DNA from: Mycolicibacterium frederiksbergense
Lineage (GTDB): Bacteria > Actinomycetota > Actinomycetes > Mycobacteriales > Mycobacteriaceae
Assembly: GCF_012223425.1 (NCBI RefSeq)
Contig: NZ_CP038799.1
Location: 2,852,001 to 2,916,000, forward strand
Direction of reading: 5' to 3'
DNA: 64,000 nt
Shown here: positions 53,789-62,117 of the stretch, piece after piece
Numbering within the stretch: position 1 is the first letter of the stretch
Layout of the letters: each line of letters begins with the position of its first letter
The notes under the pieces: model-generated
Database searches by the model: none
Told to the model about the DNA's origin: nothing
What the model saw: the letters and a program-made list of their open reading frames with translations, nothing else
Position numbers and translations under genes: made by a program

Positions 53789-54964
53789 ATGAAGGCTGTC
53801 AGTTGTCTGTCCGGCGAACTGTCCGTGGTCGAGATCCCCACCCCGCAGCCCGCCCGCGGGCAGTTGCTGCTCGACGTGCGGCGATGCGGTATCTGCGGGT
53901 CCGACCTGCACGCCAAGGACCACGCCGACGAGCTGACCGAGGTGATGGACGCGGTCGGATACCCCGACTTCATGCGCGGCGACACCCCGGTGGTGATGGG
54001 CCACGAATTCTGCGGCGAAGTCGCCGAGCGCGGCCCCGGTGTCGCCAAAGAATTCAAGGTCGGCACCACGGTGGTGTCTTTTCCGCTCCTGCGGGCAAAC
54101 GGTGGCGTGCATCTGACGGGGCTGTCACCCTTGGCGCCGGGCGGCTATGCCGAGCAGGTACTCGGCGAGGCCGCCATGAGTTTCGTGGTGCCCAACGGTC
54201 TGGACGTCGACACCGCCGCGCTGACCGAACCGATGGCCGTGGCGCTGCACGCGGTCCGGCGCAGCGATATCGGGCGCCGGGACACCGCCGTCGTGATCGG
54301 CTGCGGACCGGTCGGGCTGGCCGTCATCTGTCACCTCAAGGCCATGGGCGTGGCCACCGTCATCGCCAGCGACTACTCGCCGACCCGCCGCGCCCTTGCC
54401 GCGCGCTGTGGCGCCCACGTGGTGGTCGATCCGGCGCAGGACTCGCCGTATGACCGGGCCGCCCAAAAGAAGGGTGTCATCACCGCGGCCCCCGATCTCT
54501 ACGAACTCGGCATGAGCTCGATGGAGAAGTTGCGCAGGGTTCCGGGCTGGGCCCATCTCTACCGGCTCGCGGACAAGCTGGGTGCGGCCGGACCGAAGAG
54601 CCCGGTCATCTTCGAGTGCGTCGGGGTGCCGGGCATGATCGACGGCGCCATCGCCGCCGCACCCGTGGCCAGCAAGGTCATCGTGGTCGGGGTCTGCATG
54701 GGTGATGACCGGCTGCGGCCGGCGATGGCCAACGGCAAGGAGATCGATCTGCGGTTCGTCTTCGGCTATACCCCCTTGGAATTCCGGGACACCCTGTACC
54801 TGCTGGCCGATGGCAAGGTCGATGCGTCGGCTCTGGTCACCGGCAGGGTCGGCCTGGACGGGGTGGCGGCGGCGTTCCAGGCGCTCGGGGACCCGGAATC
54901 ACAGGCCAAGATCCTGATCGATCCGCGTAGCCCGGCCGTCGAACCGGGTTCGCCTGTCGCTTGA
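53789..54964 (+). CDS. Zinc-dependent alcohol dehydrogenase (MDR family)
   Basis: A 391-residue medium-chain dehydrogenase. Catalytic zinc ligands in CGICGSDLH (about 33-41) and GHEFCGEV. The cofactor loop is VVIGCGPVGLAV. The four-Cys structural zinc lobe is absent, so it belongs to the sorbitol-dehydrogenase/2,3-butanediol-like group rather than classical ADH. Substrate unknown. It stands alone, divergent from the secreted hydrolase. Confidence 0.86.
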   Translation: MKAVSCLSGELSVVEIPTPQPARGQLLLDVRRCGICGSDLHAKDHADELTEVMDAVGYPDFMRGDTPVVMGHEFCGEVAERGPGVAKEFKVGTTVVSFPLLRANGGVHLTGLSPLAPGGYAEQVLGEAAMSFVVPNGLDVDTAALTEPMAVALHAVRRSDIGRRDTAVVIGCGPVGLAVICHLKAMGVATVIASDYSPTRRALAARCGAHVVVDPAQDSPYDRAAQKKGVITAAPDLYELGMSSMEKLRRVPGWAHLYRLADKLGAAGPKSPVIFECVGVPGMIDGAIAAAPVASKVIVVGVCMGDDRLRPAMANGKEIDLRFVFGYTPLEFRDTLYLLADGKVDASALVTGRVGLDGVAAAFQALGDPESQAKILIDPRSPAVEPGSPVA

Positions 54965-55156
54965 AAACCGTTCACCGGCAGTTCTTTTCATCAGTGACAT
55001 TGGTCAAACACGTGGCGCGTCAACCGCCTTGGCGCGTGACGTGTGCGACAGTTGAGAAACTATGGGTAACAGCGTGACATGGCGTGACCCGCTGTCGTTG
55101 TCGTTCGAGGTGCACCGCCGGGTGTTGCTGGCGCGGTTACGCCGCCGTCAGCGGCG

Positions 55157-56464
55157 TCAGGCCGCCTCCGCGCCGGCGTCGCGGGTGTCCTGACCGGACT
55201 TCTGCGAGCGGGCCGGTGACTGTGCGGTCTTGGGGGCGGTCCGGTTGCCGCCGAACGCACTGCGCGGTCCGTCGCGCAGGGTGACCACGGGTCCACCGGG
55301 GGTCTTCCTTGTCGACGGCGGCGTCTCCAACTCGGCATCGTCCGAGGTCGCTTCATCCTCGGGAGCCGTCTCGCTCTGCACCGCGGACTCGGGCACCGAG
55401 GCCGGTTGCGAGGCCGGTTGCACGGCCGCCGCGGCGGCCGGTGGCGCTACCGCGGGAGCGGCCGGGGTGCGCGTGATGCCCAGCAGATTCTCCAGGCCCT
55501 CGCGCACCGCGCCGGGGACCGCGTTCAGCGCCTCGGCGATCTTGTGCGGCGGGGTGAACAACGAAAAAGGCTTGCGCACTTCGGGGTTCAGGTTCAATCG
55601 GTCGGTGTAGCCCATATCGACGATGACCCGCAGCAACGGCTCGATCGCACCGAGCAGTCGTTCTGCGCCCGCCGACACCCCCAGGTGATGGGCCAAGTCA
55701 CGCAGCGGACCGAGCAGCGGCAACCGGGAAGCCGGCACCAGGACGTAGGTGTCGGTCCCGCCGGCGGAATTGGTCACCACCTTGACGTGATTGGCCGCCG
55801 CGGTGGGGTCCACCGCGTCGTACCAGTTGTCGACGTGGGCGTATTCGTGCCCGAGCACGGCGTTCAGGATCGCCACCGGATTGAAGTATGCGGGAAAGTC
55901 GCCCCACAGGTCGTACTCGTTGACCACGTAGGTGGTGTTGTACTGCGTCGGCTGCCCCGGCCCCATCGGCGAGACGACGTCTGGGATCGCGATGCCGGGG
56001 AACCGCGCGAAGATGCCCCCGTTCGGGACGAACGGGGTGGCGATCTGCAGGAAGCTGAGGTCCAGCGGTGACGGCGGCTCATCGGACTCCGCGACGTCCC
56101 GTTTGAGCTGCTCGACCAGCAGGGCGCCCAGCGAGTAACCCGCGACGAGCACCTTCCCGGAGGTGGTGACCAGGTGCTGGTGCAGCACCGGCATGCCGAT
56201 GCGCACGCTGCGATCAAGGTTGAGCGACGCCGGATACTCGGTGCCGATATAGGTGTCTCCGGGCTGCACGATGGTGTTGCTCAGTTTGGCGGGCAGGCGC
56301 TCGGACACCGGGTCGCTGCTGCCACCGATGCCGATGACGGTGTTGACCAGCCCCAACAACGGACCGAAGCCGTTGGCCCCGATCGCCTGGCCGCAGACGA
56401 GCGCGATGGAAACCACGACGGCGAACAGGGCCGTCGTGAGCGTTCTGAGCCGTGATCCGGCCAT
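55157..56464 (-). CDS. PE-PPE-domain secreted esterase
   Basis: A 435-residue exported protein. Signal peptide (about 1-30), then an alpha/beta-hydrolase of the PE-PPE domain type with VAGYSLGA (GxSxG Ser), NEYDLWGDFPAYFNPVAI and GHEYAHVDNWYD. No PE or PPE N-terminal module is present, so it uses a Sec signal instead. The C-terminal 110 residues are Ala/Pro/Glu-rich and likely disordered. Homologues hydrolyse short-chain acyl esters. ATG at 56464. Confidence 0.85.
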   Translation of the reverse strand: MAGSRLRTLTTALFAVVVSIALVCGQAIGANGFGPLLGLVNTVIGIGGSSDPVSERLPAKLSNTIVQPGDTYIGTEYPASLNLDRSVRIGMPVLHQHLVTTSGKVLVAGYSLGALLVEQLKRDVAESDEPPSPLDLSFLQIATPFVPNGGIFARFPGIAIPDVVSPMGPGQPTQYNTTYVVNEYDLWGDFPAYFNPVAILNAVLGHEYAHVDNWYDAVDPTAAANHVKVVTNSAGGTDTYVLVPASRLPLLGPLRDLAHHLGVSAGAERLLGAIEPLLRVIVDMGYTDRLNLNPEVRKPFSLFTPPHKIAEALNAVPGAVREGLENLLGITRTPAAPAVAPPAAAAAVQPASQPASVPESAVQSETAPEDEATSDDAELETPPSTRKTPGGPVVTLRDGPRSAFGGNRTAPKTAQSPARSQKSGQDTRDAGAEAA

Positions 56465-56560
56465 GTGTGCCCCCTCGACGGAAAGGACCGTACCCCGGTA
56501 TTGCAGCGAGCAGAAGAGATTTGCCGCGTTCGCACCGGCGGGGGATTAGAGTCAGCCCGC

Positions 56561-56914
56561 ATGAAGGTCTTACGGGGAATTGTCGCGGCGGCCGCGGTCA
56601 CGGCGGGCCTCGGCGGACTTGCCACCACGGCGGCCCCGGCAGCCGGTGCCGATGTGGTGGCCTATCTGGTCAACGTGCATGTGCGGCCCGGGTACAACTT
56701 CCCCAACGGGGATGTGGCGATCGCCTACGGCCAGACCGTCTGTGACCGGGTGGCCGCCAAGATGCCCTACGCCCAGTTGGTCGACCAGCTCAAGGTCGAT
56801 TTCCACACCAGCGACTACTACCAGGCCGGATACCTGATCAATCAGGCGGTCAATGAACTGTGCCCGGCGCAGATCTGGCAGCTGCGCGAATCAGCCGCCG
56901 GCTACACCGCCTGA
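56561..56914 (+). CDS. DUF732 secreted protein
   Basis: A 117-residue small exported protein: signal peptide (about 1-30), mature domain with two cysteines (TVCDRVAA and NELCPAQIW) that likely form a disulfide. This is the DUF732 pattern, common and uncharacterised in mycobacteria. A bidirectional-looking terminator follows. Confidence 0.85.
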   Translation: MKVLRGIVAAAAVTAGLGGLATTAAPAAGADVVAYLVNVHVRPGYNFPNGDVAIAYGQTVCDRVAAKMPYAQLVDQLKVDFHTSDYYQAGYLINQAVNELCPAQIWQLRESAAGYTA

Positions 56915-56921
56915 CACGAGA

Positions 56922-56953
56922 ACGGCGGCACCCCCGGACAAGGATGCCGCCGT
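56922..56953. terminator. Bidirectional terminator between convergent genes
   Basis: ACGGCGGCA (56922-56930) pairs perfectly with TGCCGCCGT (56945-56953) around a 14-base loop, between the stop codons of the DUF732 gene and lpqH. There is no long T tract on either side, as is common in mycobacteria. Confidence 0.65.
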
Positions 56954-56971
56954 CGCTCGTCTGACCCCGGG

Positions 56972-57487
56972 TCAGGGGCAGGTGACCTCGATCTCGAAGG
57001 GCTTGTTCACCGGTGTCATCGGGTTGGCCATGTCGACGCCCGTGGCGGTCCCGGTGATCTTGTAGGTGTTGCCGTCCTTCTCGGCCGTCGCCTCGCCACC
57101 CGCACCGGCGGCGTAGCCGAGGGTCACCCCGTTGACGTTGCCCAGGCCCACCGAGGTGACGGTGGGGGCGTCGCCCTCGCTGACGACGGCGGCGATGCCG
57201 GTGGTGGCCTCACCGATGGCGATGTTGACGTTGCCGCCCATGGCCGCGCACACGATGCTGCCGTTGACGGACTGCTCTGCGCCGTCGATGACGACCCTGG
57301 TGGTACCCGACCCGGTGGCGGCGGTGGGCGATTCGGTTGCGGATGCTGCCGTCTCCTCCGACGTGACGGCTGCACTCGTCTCCGAAGAGGCACTGCTGGA
57401 TGAGGATTTGTCGTCCGAGGAACAGCCGGACAAGCCGGCGATGAGGAGCGCCGCACTACTCACGGCAACTACGAAGCCTCGCTTCAC
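56972..57487 (-). CDS. lpqH: 19-kDa lipoprotein antigen LpqH
   Basis: A 171-residue lipoprotein: lipobox LSGC, Ser/Thr/Glu-rich tether (about 24-65), then the LpqH beta domain with VVIDGAEQSVNGSIVCAAMGG, VGLGNVNGVTLGYAAG and YKITGTATGVDMANPMTPV. The sequence agrees closely with the M. tuberculosis 19-kDa antigen. Two conserved Cys (VCAA, VTCP). GTG at 57487 has AAGGAG seven bases upstream; the adjacent GTG at 57490 is possible. Confidence 0.93.
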   Translation of the reverse strand: MKRGFVVAVSSAALLIAGLSGCSSDDKSSSSSASSETSAAVTSEETAASATESPTAATGSGTTRVVIDGAEQSVNGSIVCAAMGGNVNIAIGEATTGIAAVVSEGDAPTVTSVGLGNVNGVTLGYAAGAGGEATAEKDGNTYKITGTATGVDMANPMTPVNKPFEIEVTCP

Positions 57488-57604
57488 CACTGATCTCCTT
57501 AGGTTGTGCGATCAATCAAGATCGCCGGATGAACCTCAGCAGTATGTGCGCCGCCGGACCCGTAGTCATCGAATTGCGCGAAAATCTTGTCCGACCATGA
57601 CAGA

Positions 57605-58045
57605 TCAGCAGGACACCCGAAGGGTGAACGTCCCGTCGGCGGTGAAACTGGCCGCATCGGTGCGAAAGCCCGTCGCCGTTCCGGAGATGACGAACGTCGG
57701 GCCCGTCATGGTGACCTCGGCGGCCGGTTCGCCCAGACCCGCGTTGTAGCTGCCGGTGAAACCGGCGAGGTCACGAATGCCGACGGACTCGGCGGTGAGC
57801 TCGTCGCCGCGGGAGACCAGGGCTGTCGTCCCCGAGGTCCGGTTGCCGGTGGTGATGGCGGTCTGGAAGCCCATCGACGAACACTGCACCTCGTGGGTGG
57901 TGCCGCCATCGCGGCCGTCGACGGTGATCTGTGCGGTGCCCGCGGCGAGCACGCCCTCGGGCAGTGGGGCGGCCTTGGGTTCCGACGAACACGCCGCGCA
58001 CGCCGCCACGGCCCCCGCGATCAGGGCCAACGCTCCGATTCTCAT
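57605..58045 (-). CDS. LpqH-family lipoprotein (paralogue)
   Basis: A 146-residue lipoprotein of the same 19-kDa family: lipobox-like AACAAC, ITVDGRDGGTTHEVQCSSMGF, FVISGTATGFRTDAASF and final RVSC. It lacks the long Ser/Thr tether of the lpqH product. It lies 118 bases upstream of lpqH on the same strand. Confidence 0.85.
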   Translation of the reverse strand: MRIGALALIAGAVAACAACSSEPKAAPLPEGVLAAGTAQITVDGRDGGTTHEVQCSSMGFQTAITTGNRTSGTTALVSRGDELTAESVGIRDLAGFTGSYNAGLGEPAAEVTMTGPTFVISGTATGFRTDAASFTADGTFTLRVSC

Positions 58046-58084
58046 GCAACGAATGTACGGCCGGAGCGTGGTGGGCCACAGTGT

Positions 58085-58114
58085 CTTGGTTAAATGTCGA
58101 CTTGGTTGAATGTC
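58085..58114 (+). repeat. Tandem 14-bp direct repeat before tgt
   Basis: CTTGGTTAAATGTC (58085-58098) and CTTGGTTGAATGTC (58101-58114) differ at one base and start 16 bases apart. They sit just upstream of the family-consistent GTG start of tgt and cover an alternative ATG (58094). Could be an operator; could be chance duplication. Confidence 0.6.
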
Positions 58115-58117
58115 CCG

Positions 58118-59335
58118 GTGAGTGAGCCGTTCTTCGAGGTACAGGCCGAACTGCCCGGGCGGTCCGGGCGGGTCGGCACCATCCACACGCCCCACGGTGA
58201 TATCCAGACCCCGGCGTTCATCGCGGTCGGCACCGCGGCCACCGTCAAGGCGGTGCTGCCGGAAACCATGAAAGACCTTGGTGCACAGGCTGTTCTGTCC
58301 AATGCCTACCATCTTTATCTGCAGCCGGGGCCCGATGTGGTGGACGAGGCCGGGGGACTGGGCGCCTTCATGAACTGGCCGGGGCCGACGTTCACCGACA
58401 GTGGCGGATTCCAGGTGATGTCACTGGGTGTCGGGTTCAAGAAGGTGCTGTCGATGGACACCACCCGGGTGCAGGCCGACGATGTCATCGCCGAGGGCAA
58501 GGAACGCCTCGCCCACGTCGACGAGGACGGCGTGACGTTCCGCTCGCACCGCGACGGATCCTCGCACCGGTTCACCCCCGAGGTGTCCATCGGGATCCAG
58601 CATCAGCTGGGCGCGGACATCATCTTTGCCTTCGACGAGCTGACCACGCTGGTCAATACCCGCAGCTATCAGGAACAGTCGGTGCGCCGTACCCATGACT
58701 GGGCGGTGCGCTGTGTGGCCGAGCATCGCAGGCTCACCGAGGTGCGTCATGACAAGCCTTATCAGGCGCTGTTCGGGGTGGTGCAGGGTGCGCAGTACGA
58801 GGATCTGCGCCGCCAGGCCGCCCGCGGTCTGGCCGATATCGGTTTCGACGGGTTCGGCATCGGTGGCGCACTGGAGAAGCAGAATCTGGCCACCATCGTC
58901 GGATGGGTGACCGATGAGCTGCCCGACGACAAGCCGCGCCATCTGCTCGGCATCAGCGAACCCGACGATCTGTTCGCGGCAGTCGCCGCCGGCGCGGACA
59001 CCTTCGACTGCGTGTCCCCGTCCCGGGTGGCGCGCAACGCGGCCGTCTACTCGGCGACGGGCCGGTTCAACATCACCGGGGCGCGCTATAAGCGCGACTT
59101 CACCCCCATCGATGCCGAATGTGACTGTTACACCTGCGCGAACTACACCAAGGCCTACATTCATCACCTGTTCAAGGCCAAGGAGATGCTGTCCTCGACG
59201 TTGTGCACGATCCACAACGAGCGCTTCACGGTCCGGCTGGTCGACCGGATCCGGCAGTCGATCCTCGACGACCGGTTCGACGAGCTGCAGGCCGACGTCC
59301 TGGGCCGGTATTACGGCAGCTCGCGGGCCTCTTAG
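58118..59335 (+). CDS. tgt: tRNA-guanine transglycosylase Tgt
   Basis: A 405-residue TIM-barrel enzyme that exchanges G34 in tRNAs with GUN anticodons for a queuine precursor. Seen: TPAFIAVGTAATVKAV, FTDSGGFQVMSL with one catalytic Asp (about 94), GVVQGAQYEDLRRQ, FDGFGIGGAL, and the zinc site CDCYTC with a later His in YIHHLF. GTG at 58118 fits the family's beginning; ATG at 58094 adds eight residues and lies in the direct repeat. No queuosine biosynthesis gene is nearby, so queuine or preQ1 must come from elsewhere. Confidence 0.9.
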   Translation: MSEPFFEVQAELPGRSGRVGTIHTPHGDIQTPAFIAVGTAATVKAVLPETMKDLGAQAVLSNAYHLYLQPGPDVVDEAGGLGAFMNWPGPTFTDSGGFQVMSLGVGFKKVLSMDTTRVQADDVIAEGKERLAHVDEDGVTFRSHRDGSSHRFTPEVSIGIQHQLGADIIFAFDELTTLVNTRSYQEQSVRRTHDWAVRCVAEHRRLTEVRHDKPYQALFGVVQGAQYEDLRRQAARGLADIGFDGFGIGGALEKQNLATIVGWVTDELPDDKPRHLLGISEPDDLFAAVAAGADTFDCVSPSRVARNAAVYSATGRFNITGARYKRDFTPIDAECDCYTCANYTKAYIHHLFKAKEMLSSTLCTIHNERFTVRLVDRIRQSILDDRFDELQADVLGRYYGSSRAS

Positions 59336-59354
59336 ACGTTTGTAGAATAGGGAA

Positions 59355-60581
59355 ATGACAAGTACTGCGGATCCGCAGATGCTGCTGCTCCAGATGCTCG
59401 ACCCGGCCAACCGGGCCAACCCCTACCCACTGTTCGCGCAGATCCGCGGGCTCGGACCGCTGCTCATGCCGGAATCGAACATGACGGTGTTCTCGTCCTT
59501 CGCCGACTGCGATGAGGTGCTGCGGCATCCGGACTCGTGCAGCGACAGCATGAAATCCTCTGTCGTGCAACGACAACTGGCGTCCGGCGCGATGCCGCCT
59601 CGGGGAAACACACCCGGATTCCTCTTCCTGGACCCGCCGGATCACACCCGGCTGCGCAAGCTCGCCCAGCAGGCGTTCGCGCCGAGGGTGGTGCGGGCGC
59701 TGGAGCCCGAGATCGCCGCAACGGTCGACGGCCTGCTCGACGCGATGGCCGACGCCGGCTCGGCCGACCTCATCTCCGGTCTGGCCTACCCGCTGCCGGT
59801 GGCCGTGATCTGCCGGCTGCTCGGTGTGCCGGTGGCCGACGAATCGCGGTTCAGCAGTGCCGCTGCCCTGGTGGCGCAGGCGCTGGACCCGATCATGTCG
59901 ATCACCGGCGCCCCCGACCCGGAGGCCGATGCCCGCCTCGAGGCCGGCGCCTGGTTGCGCGAGTACCTGGGTGAACTGGTCGAGCGGCGGCGTGCGGACC
60001 CGCGGGAGGACCTGATCTCAGCGCTGATCGCGGCCGAGGAGGGCGGCGATCAGTTGACCGCGGATGAGATCGTCGCGACCTGCAATCTGCTGCTCATCGC
60101 CGGGCATGAGACGACGGTCAACCTGATCGCCAATGCGGCACAGGAGATGTTGCGGACGCCGGAGCACTGGTCGGCGCTGGCCGCCGATGCCGAACTGGCG
60201 GGTGCGATCGTCGAGGAGACGTTGCGGTTCGATCCGCCGGTCCAGCTGGTGATGCGGATCGCCGGAGCGGACATGCGCATCGGGGATGTCGACATCCCGG
60301 AGGGTGACACCATGCTGTTGCTGCTGGCCGCGGCCCAGCGCGATCCGGCCATGTACGACGTACCCGACGAGTTCCGGCCAGGCCGCGAGGCCACCCGTCA
60401 TCTGTCCTTCGGGCTCGGCCCGCATTTCTGCCTGGGAGCACCGCTGGCCCGGTTGGAGGCGCGGGTGGCGCTGTCCATGCTGACCGCTCGATTCCCGCAG
60501 GCGCGGTTGAATGCCGATCCGGTCTACAAACCAAACGTCACCCTCCGCGGTTTGGCTGCGCTTTCAGTCGCCTTGTACTAG
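59355..60581 (+). CDS. Cytochrome P450
   Basis: A 408-residue soluble bacterial P450: oxygen-activation helix AGHETT (249-254), ExxR (EETLR, 288-291), heme loop FGLGPHFCLGAP with Cys359. Substrate unknown. TAGAAT seven bases before the ATG suggests a leaderless mRNA. It is followed by the SOS-controlled DUF222 gene on the same strand but with its own promoter. Confidence 0.92.
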   Translation: MTSTADPQMLLLQMLDPANRANPYPLFAQIRGLGPLLMPESNMTVFSSFADCDEVLRHPDSCSDSMKSSVVQRQLASGAMPPRGNTPGFLFLDPPDHTRLRKLAQQAFAPRVVRALEPEIAATVDGLLDAMADAGSADLISGLAYPLPVAVICRLLGVPVADESRFSSAAALVAQALDPIMSITGAPDPEADARLEAGAWLREYLGELVERRRADPREDLISALIAAEEGGDQLTADEIVATCNLLLIAGHETTVNLIANAAQEMLRTPEHWSALAADAELAGAIVEETLRFDPPVQLVMRIAGADMRIGDVDIPEGDTMLLLLAAAQRDPAMYDVPDEFRPGREATRHLSFGLGPHFCLGAPLARLEARVALSMLTARFPQARLNADPVYKPNVTLRGLAALSVALY

Positions 60582-60612
60582 CCCTTGCACGGTGCGCCGG
60601 CTCGGCGTAGTA

Positions 60613-60628
60613 TCGAACACAAGTTCGA
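60613..60628. promoter_or_regulatory. SOS box (LexA operator), perfect palindrome
   Basis: TCGAAC-ACAA-GTTCGA matches the mycobacterial LexA consensus exactly and directly follows a -10-like TAGTAT (60608-60613), the same arrangement as at 18566-18581. It would repress the DUF222/HNH gene at 60770. Confidence 0.88.
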
Positions 60629-60769
60629 ATGCGACGTTGCTCCCATCACCACTCGGTGAGCACAGACCGCGACTTCGGTCGCCGCGAGGTTCGATGGCCC
60701 CTTTGGGACCCCCGGACCGTATTGCCTGATCGTGCCCCTTGGGCACCTTCTGCGAAAGCCGGTATCCAC

Positions 60770-62068
60770 ATGGACGCCACTGATCTCGACACGTTCATTG
60801 ATGCGCTGATCGATGACCTCACCCCCTCGCCTGTGCGGGATGGGGATCGCACTCTGTTTCATCTATTGGACTGTCCGCGCCGGATCGTCGATGAACAGCC
60901 CCTGCTCGCGGTGCTGGCCGCTGCGGTGGTGGCCCGCAATTTGTTCGACCATGTCATCGCCCAGGCAGTCGCCGCTGCTGAGCGCCTTGGGATTCCAGCA
61001 CGTAAACACCTCGGCTCAGGAGCCGACCTGCTCACCAGCCTGGGTGTAGCTCCCGGTGTGGCCTACCGGGCTATACGGGTGGGGCGTGCGGCGCACACCA
61101 TGCCGGCATTGACCCGGGCCCAGCGCCTCGGTGGGATCGGTATCGAGTTCGCCGACGCCATCGGAAAAGGAGTCACTCACGTCAACAGCCGGGTCGCCCT
61201 GTCCGAGGCGGAACGAGCGGGCCTCGTCACGAAGCTGATGATCGAGACCACCCCGTCCGACGTGGGCCAGAAGGCTCGGGAGATCGCCATCGACAAAGCG
61301 GCCACACAGCCTGTCGACGACGGCGCGGTGCCGGTCGCGGAGAACACTGATCTCAACGAGATGACCGTGGTGCAGACCGATGACGGGCGGGTCGCGGTGT
61401 CCCTCGATCTCGATGCGTTGACCGGCGAGGAACTGCTCACCGCGTTGGATCCGTTGTGCCGGCCCGTACCGCTCCCGGACGGGACACCCGACCCACGTCC
61501 GGCGGGTAGGCGGCGGGCCGATGCGTTCGGTCAGGTGATGCGGACCTACCTGTCGAATTCCCGGCGCCCGACCTCCGGGGGCGTCCTCCCACACGTCACG
61601 TTGATCCGCAGCGACGTGCGCTTGGACACCCTGGGGTTCGGCGGGCCGGTTAGCGCCAGCACCGCCGATCTCATCACCTGCGACAGCACCCTCACCGCGG
61701 TGCTCGTCGATGAGGCCGGCGCACCGCTGGACGTCGGGCGCAGCGAGCGACTGTTCACGCCCGTGATCCGGAAAGGGTTGGCGGTACGCGATGGTGGCTG
61801 TGCCCACCCCGGCTGCGGCCGCCCGGTCTCCTGGTGCGACGCCCACCACATCACACCCTGGGCCGACGGCGGCGCCACCAGCCTCGACAACGGCGTGCTG
61901 CTGTGCCGACTACACCACACCGCCATCCACCACGGCGGCTGGCAGGTCTACCTCGGCGCCGATCGCCACCCCTGGTTCATCCCACCGCACGACCCGGCCG
62001 AACCAGAACCGGCGCACCTGCGATCCCACGCACGACGCACCATGACCACCCTGCCCACCGCCGCATAA
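60770..62068 (+). CDS. 13E12-repeat family protein (DUF222 + HNH endonuclease)
   Basis: A 432-residue protein with the DUF222 helical region (about 40-330) and C-terminal HNH motif: CAHPGCGRPVSWCDAHHITPW, then LLCRLHHTAIHH. It diverges strongly from the copy at 17179-18573. The ATG at 60770 is where homology starts; if the SOS-box promoter is used the mRNA has about 150 bases of leader, or translation starts at an ATG at 60629. Nuclease activity presumed. Confidence 0.88.
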   Translation: MDATDLDTFIDALIDDLTPSPVRDGDRTLFHLLDCPRRIVDEQPLLAVLAAAVVARNLFDHVIAQAVAAAERLGIPARKHLGSGADLLTSLGVAPGVAYRAIRVGRAAHTMPALTRAQRLGGIGIEFADAIGKGVTHVNSRVALSEAERAGLVTKLMIETTPSDVGQKAREIAIDKAATQPVDDGAVPVAENTDLNEMTVVQTDDGRVAVSLDLDALTGEELLTALDPLCRPVPLPDGTPDPRPAGRRRADAFGQVMRTYLSNSRRPTSGGVLPHVTLIRSDVRLDTLGFGGPVSASTADLITCDSTLTAVLVDEAGAPLDVGRSERLFTPVIRKGLAVRDGGCAHPGCGRPVSWCDAHHITPWADGGATSLDNGVLLCRLHHTAIHHGGWQVYLGADRHPWFIPPHDPAEPEPAHLRSHARRTMTTLPTAA

Positions 62069-62117
62069 ACCCCTGCGCACCTTGACAACTACACAGAGAA
62101 GCCCGCGCGGCCGGCGC

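Noticed and set aside
55062..55193. 43-residue Arg-rich ORF on the plus strand
   Set aside because: It overlaps the end of the convergent PE-PPE gene and is likely an antisense open frame of GC-rich sequence; no homology recognised.
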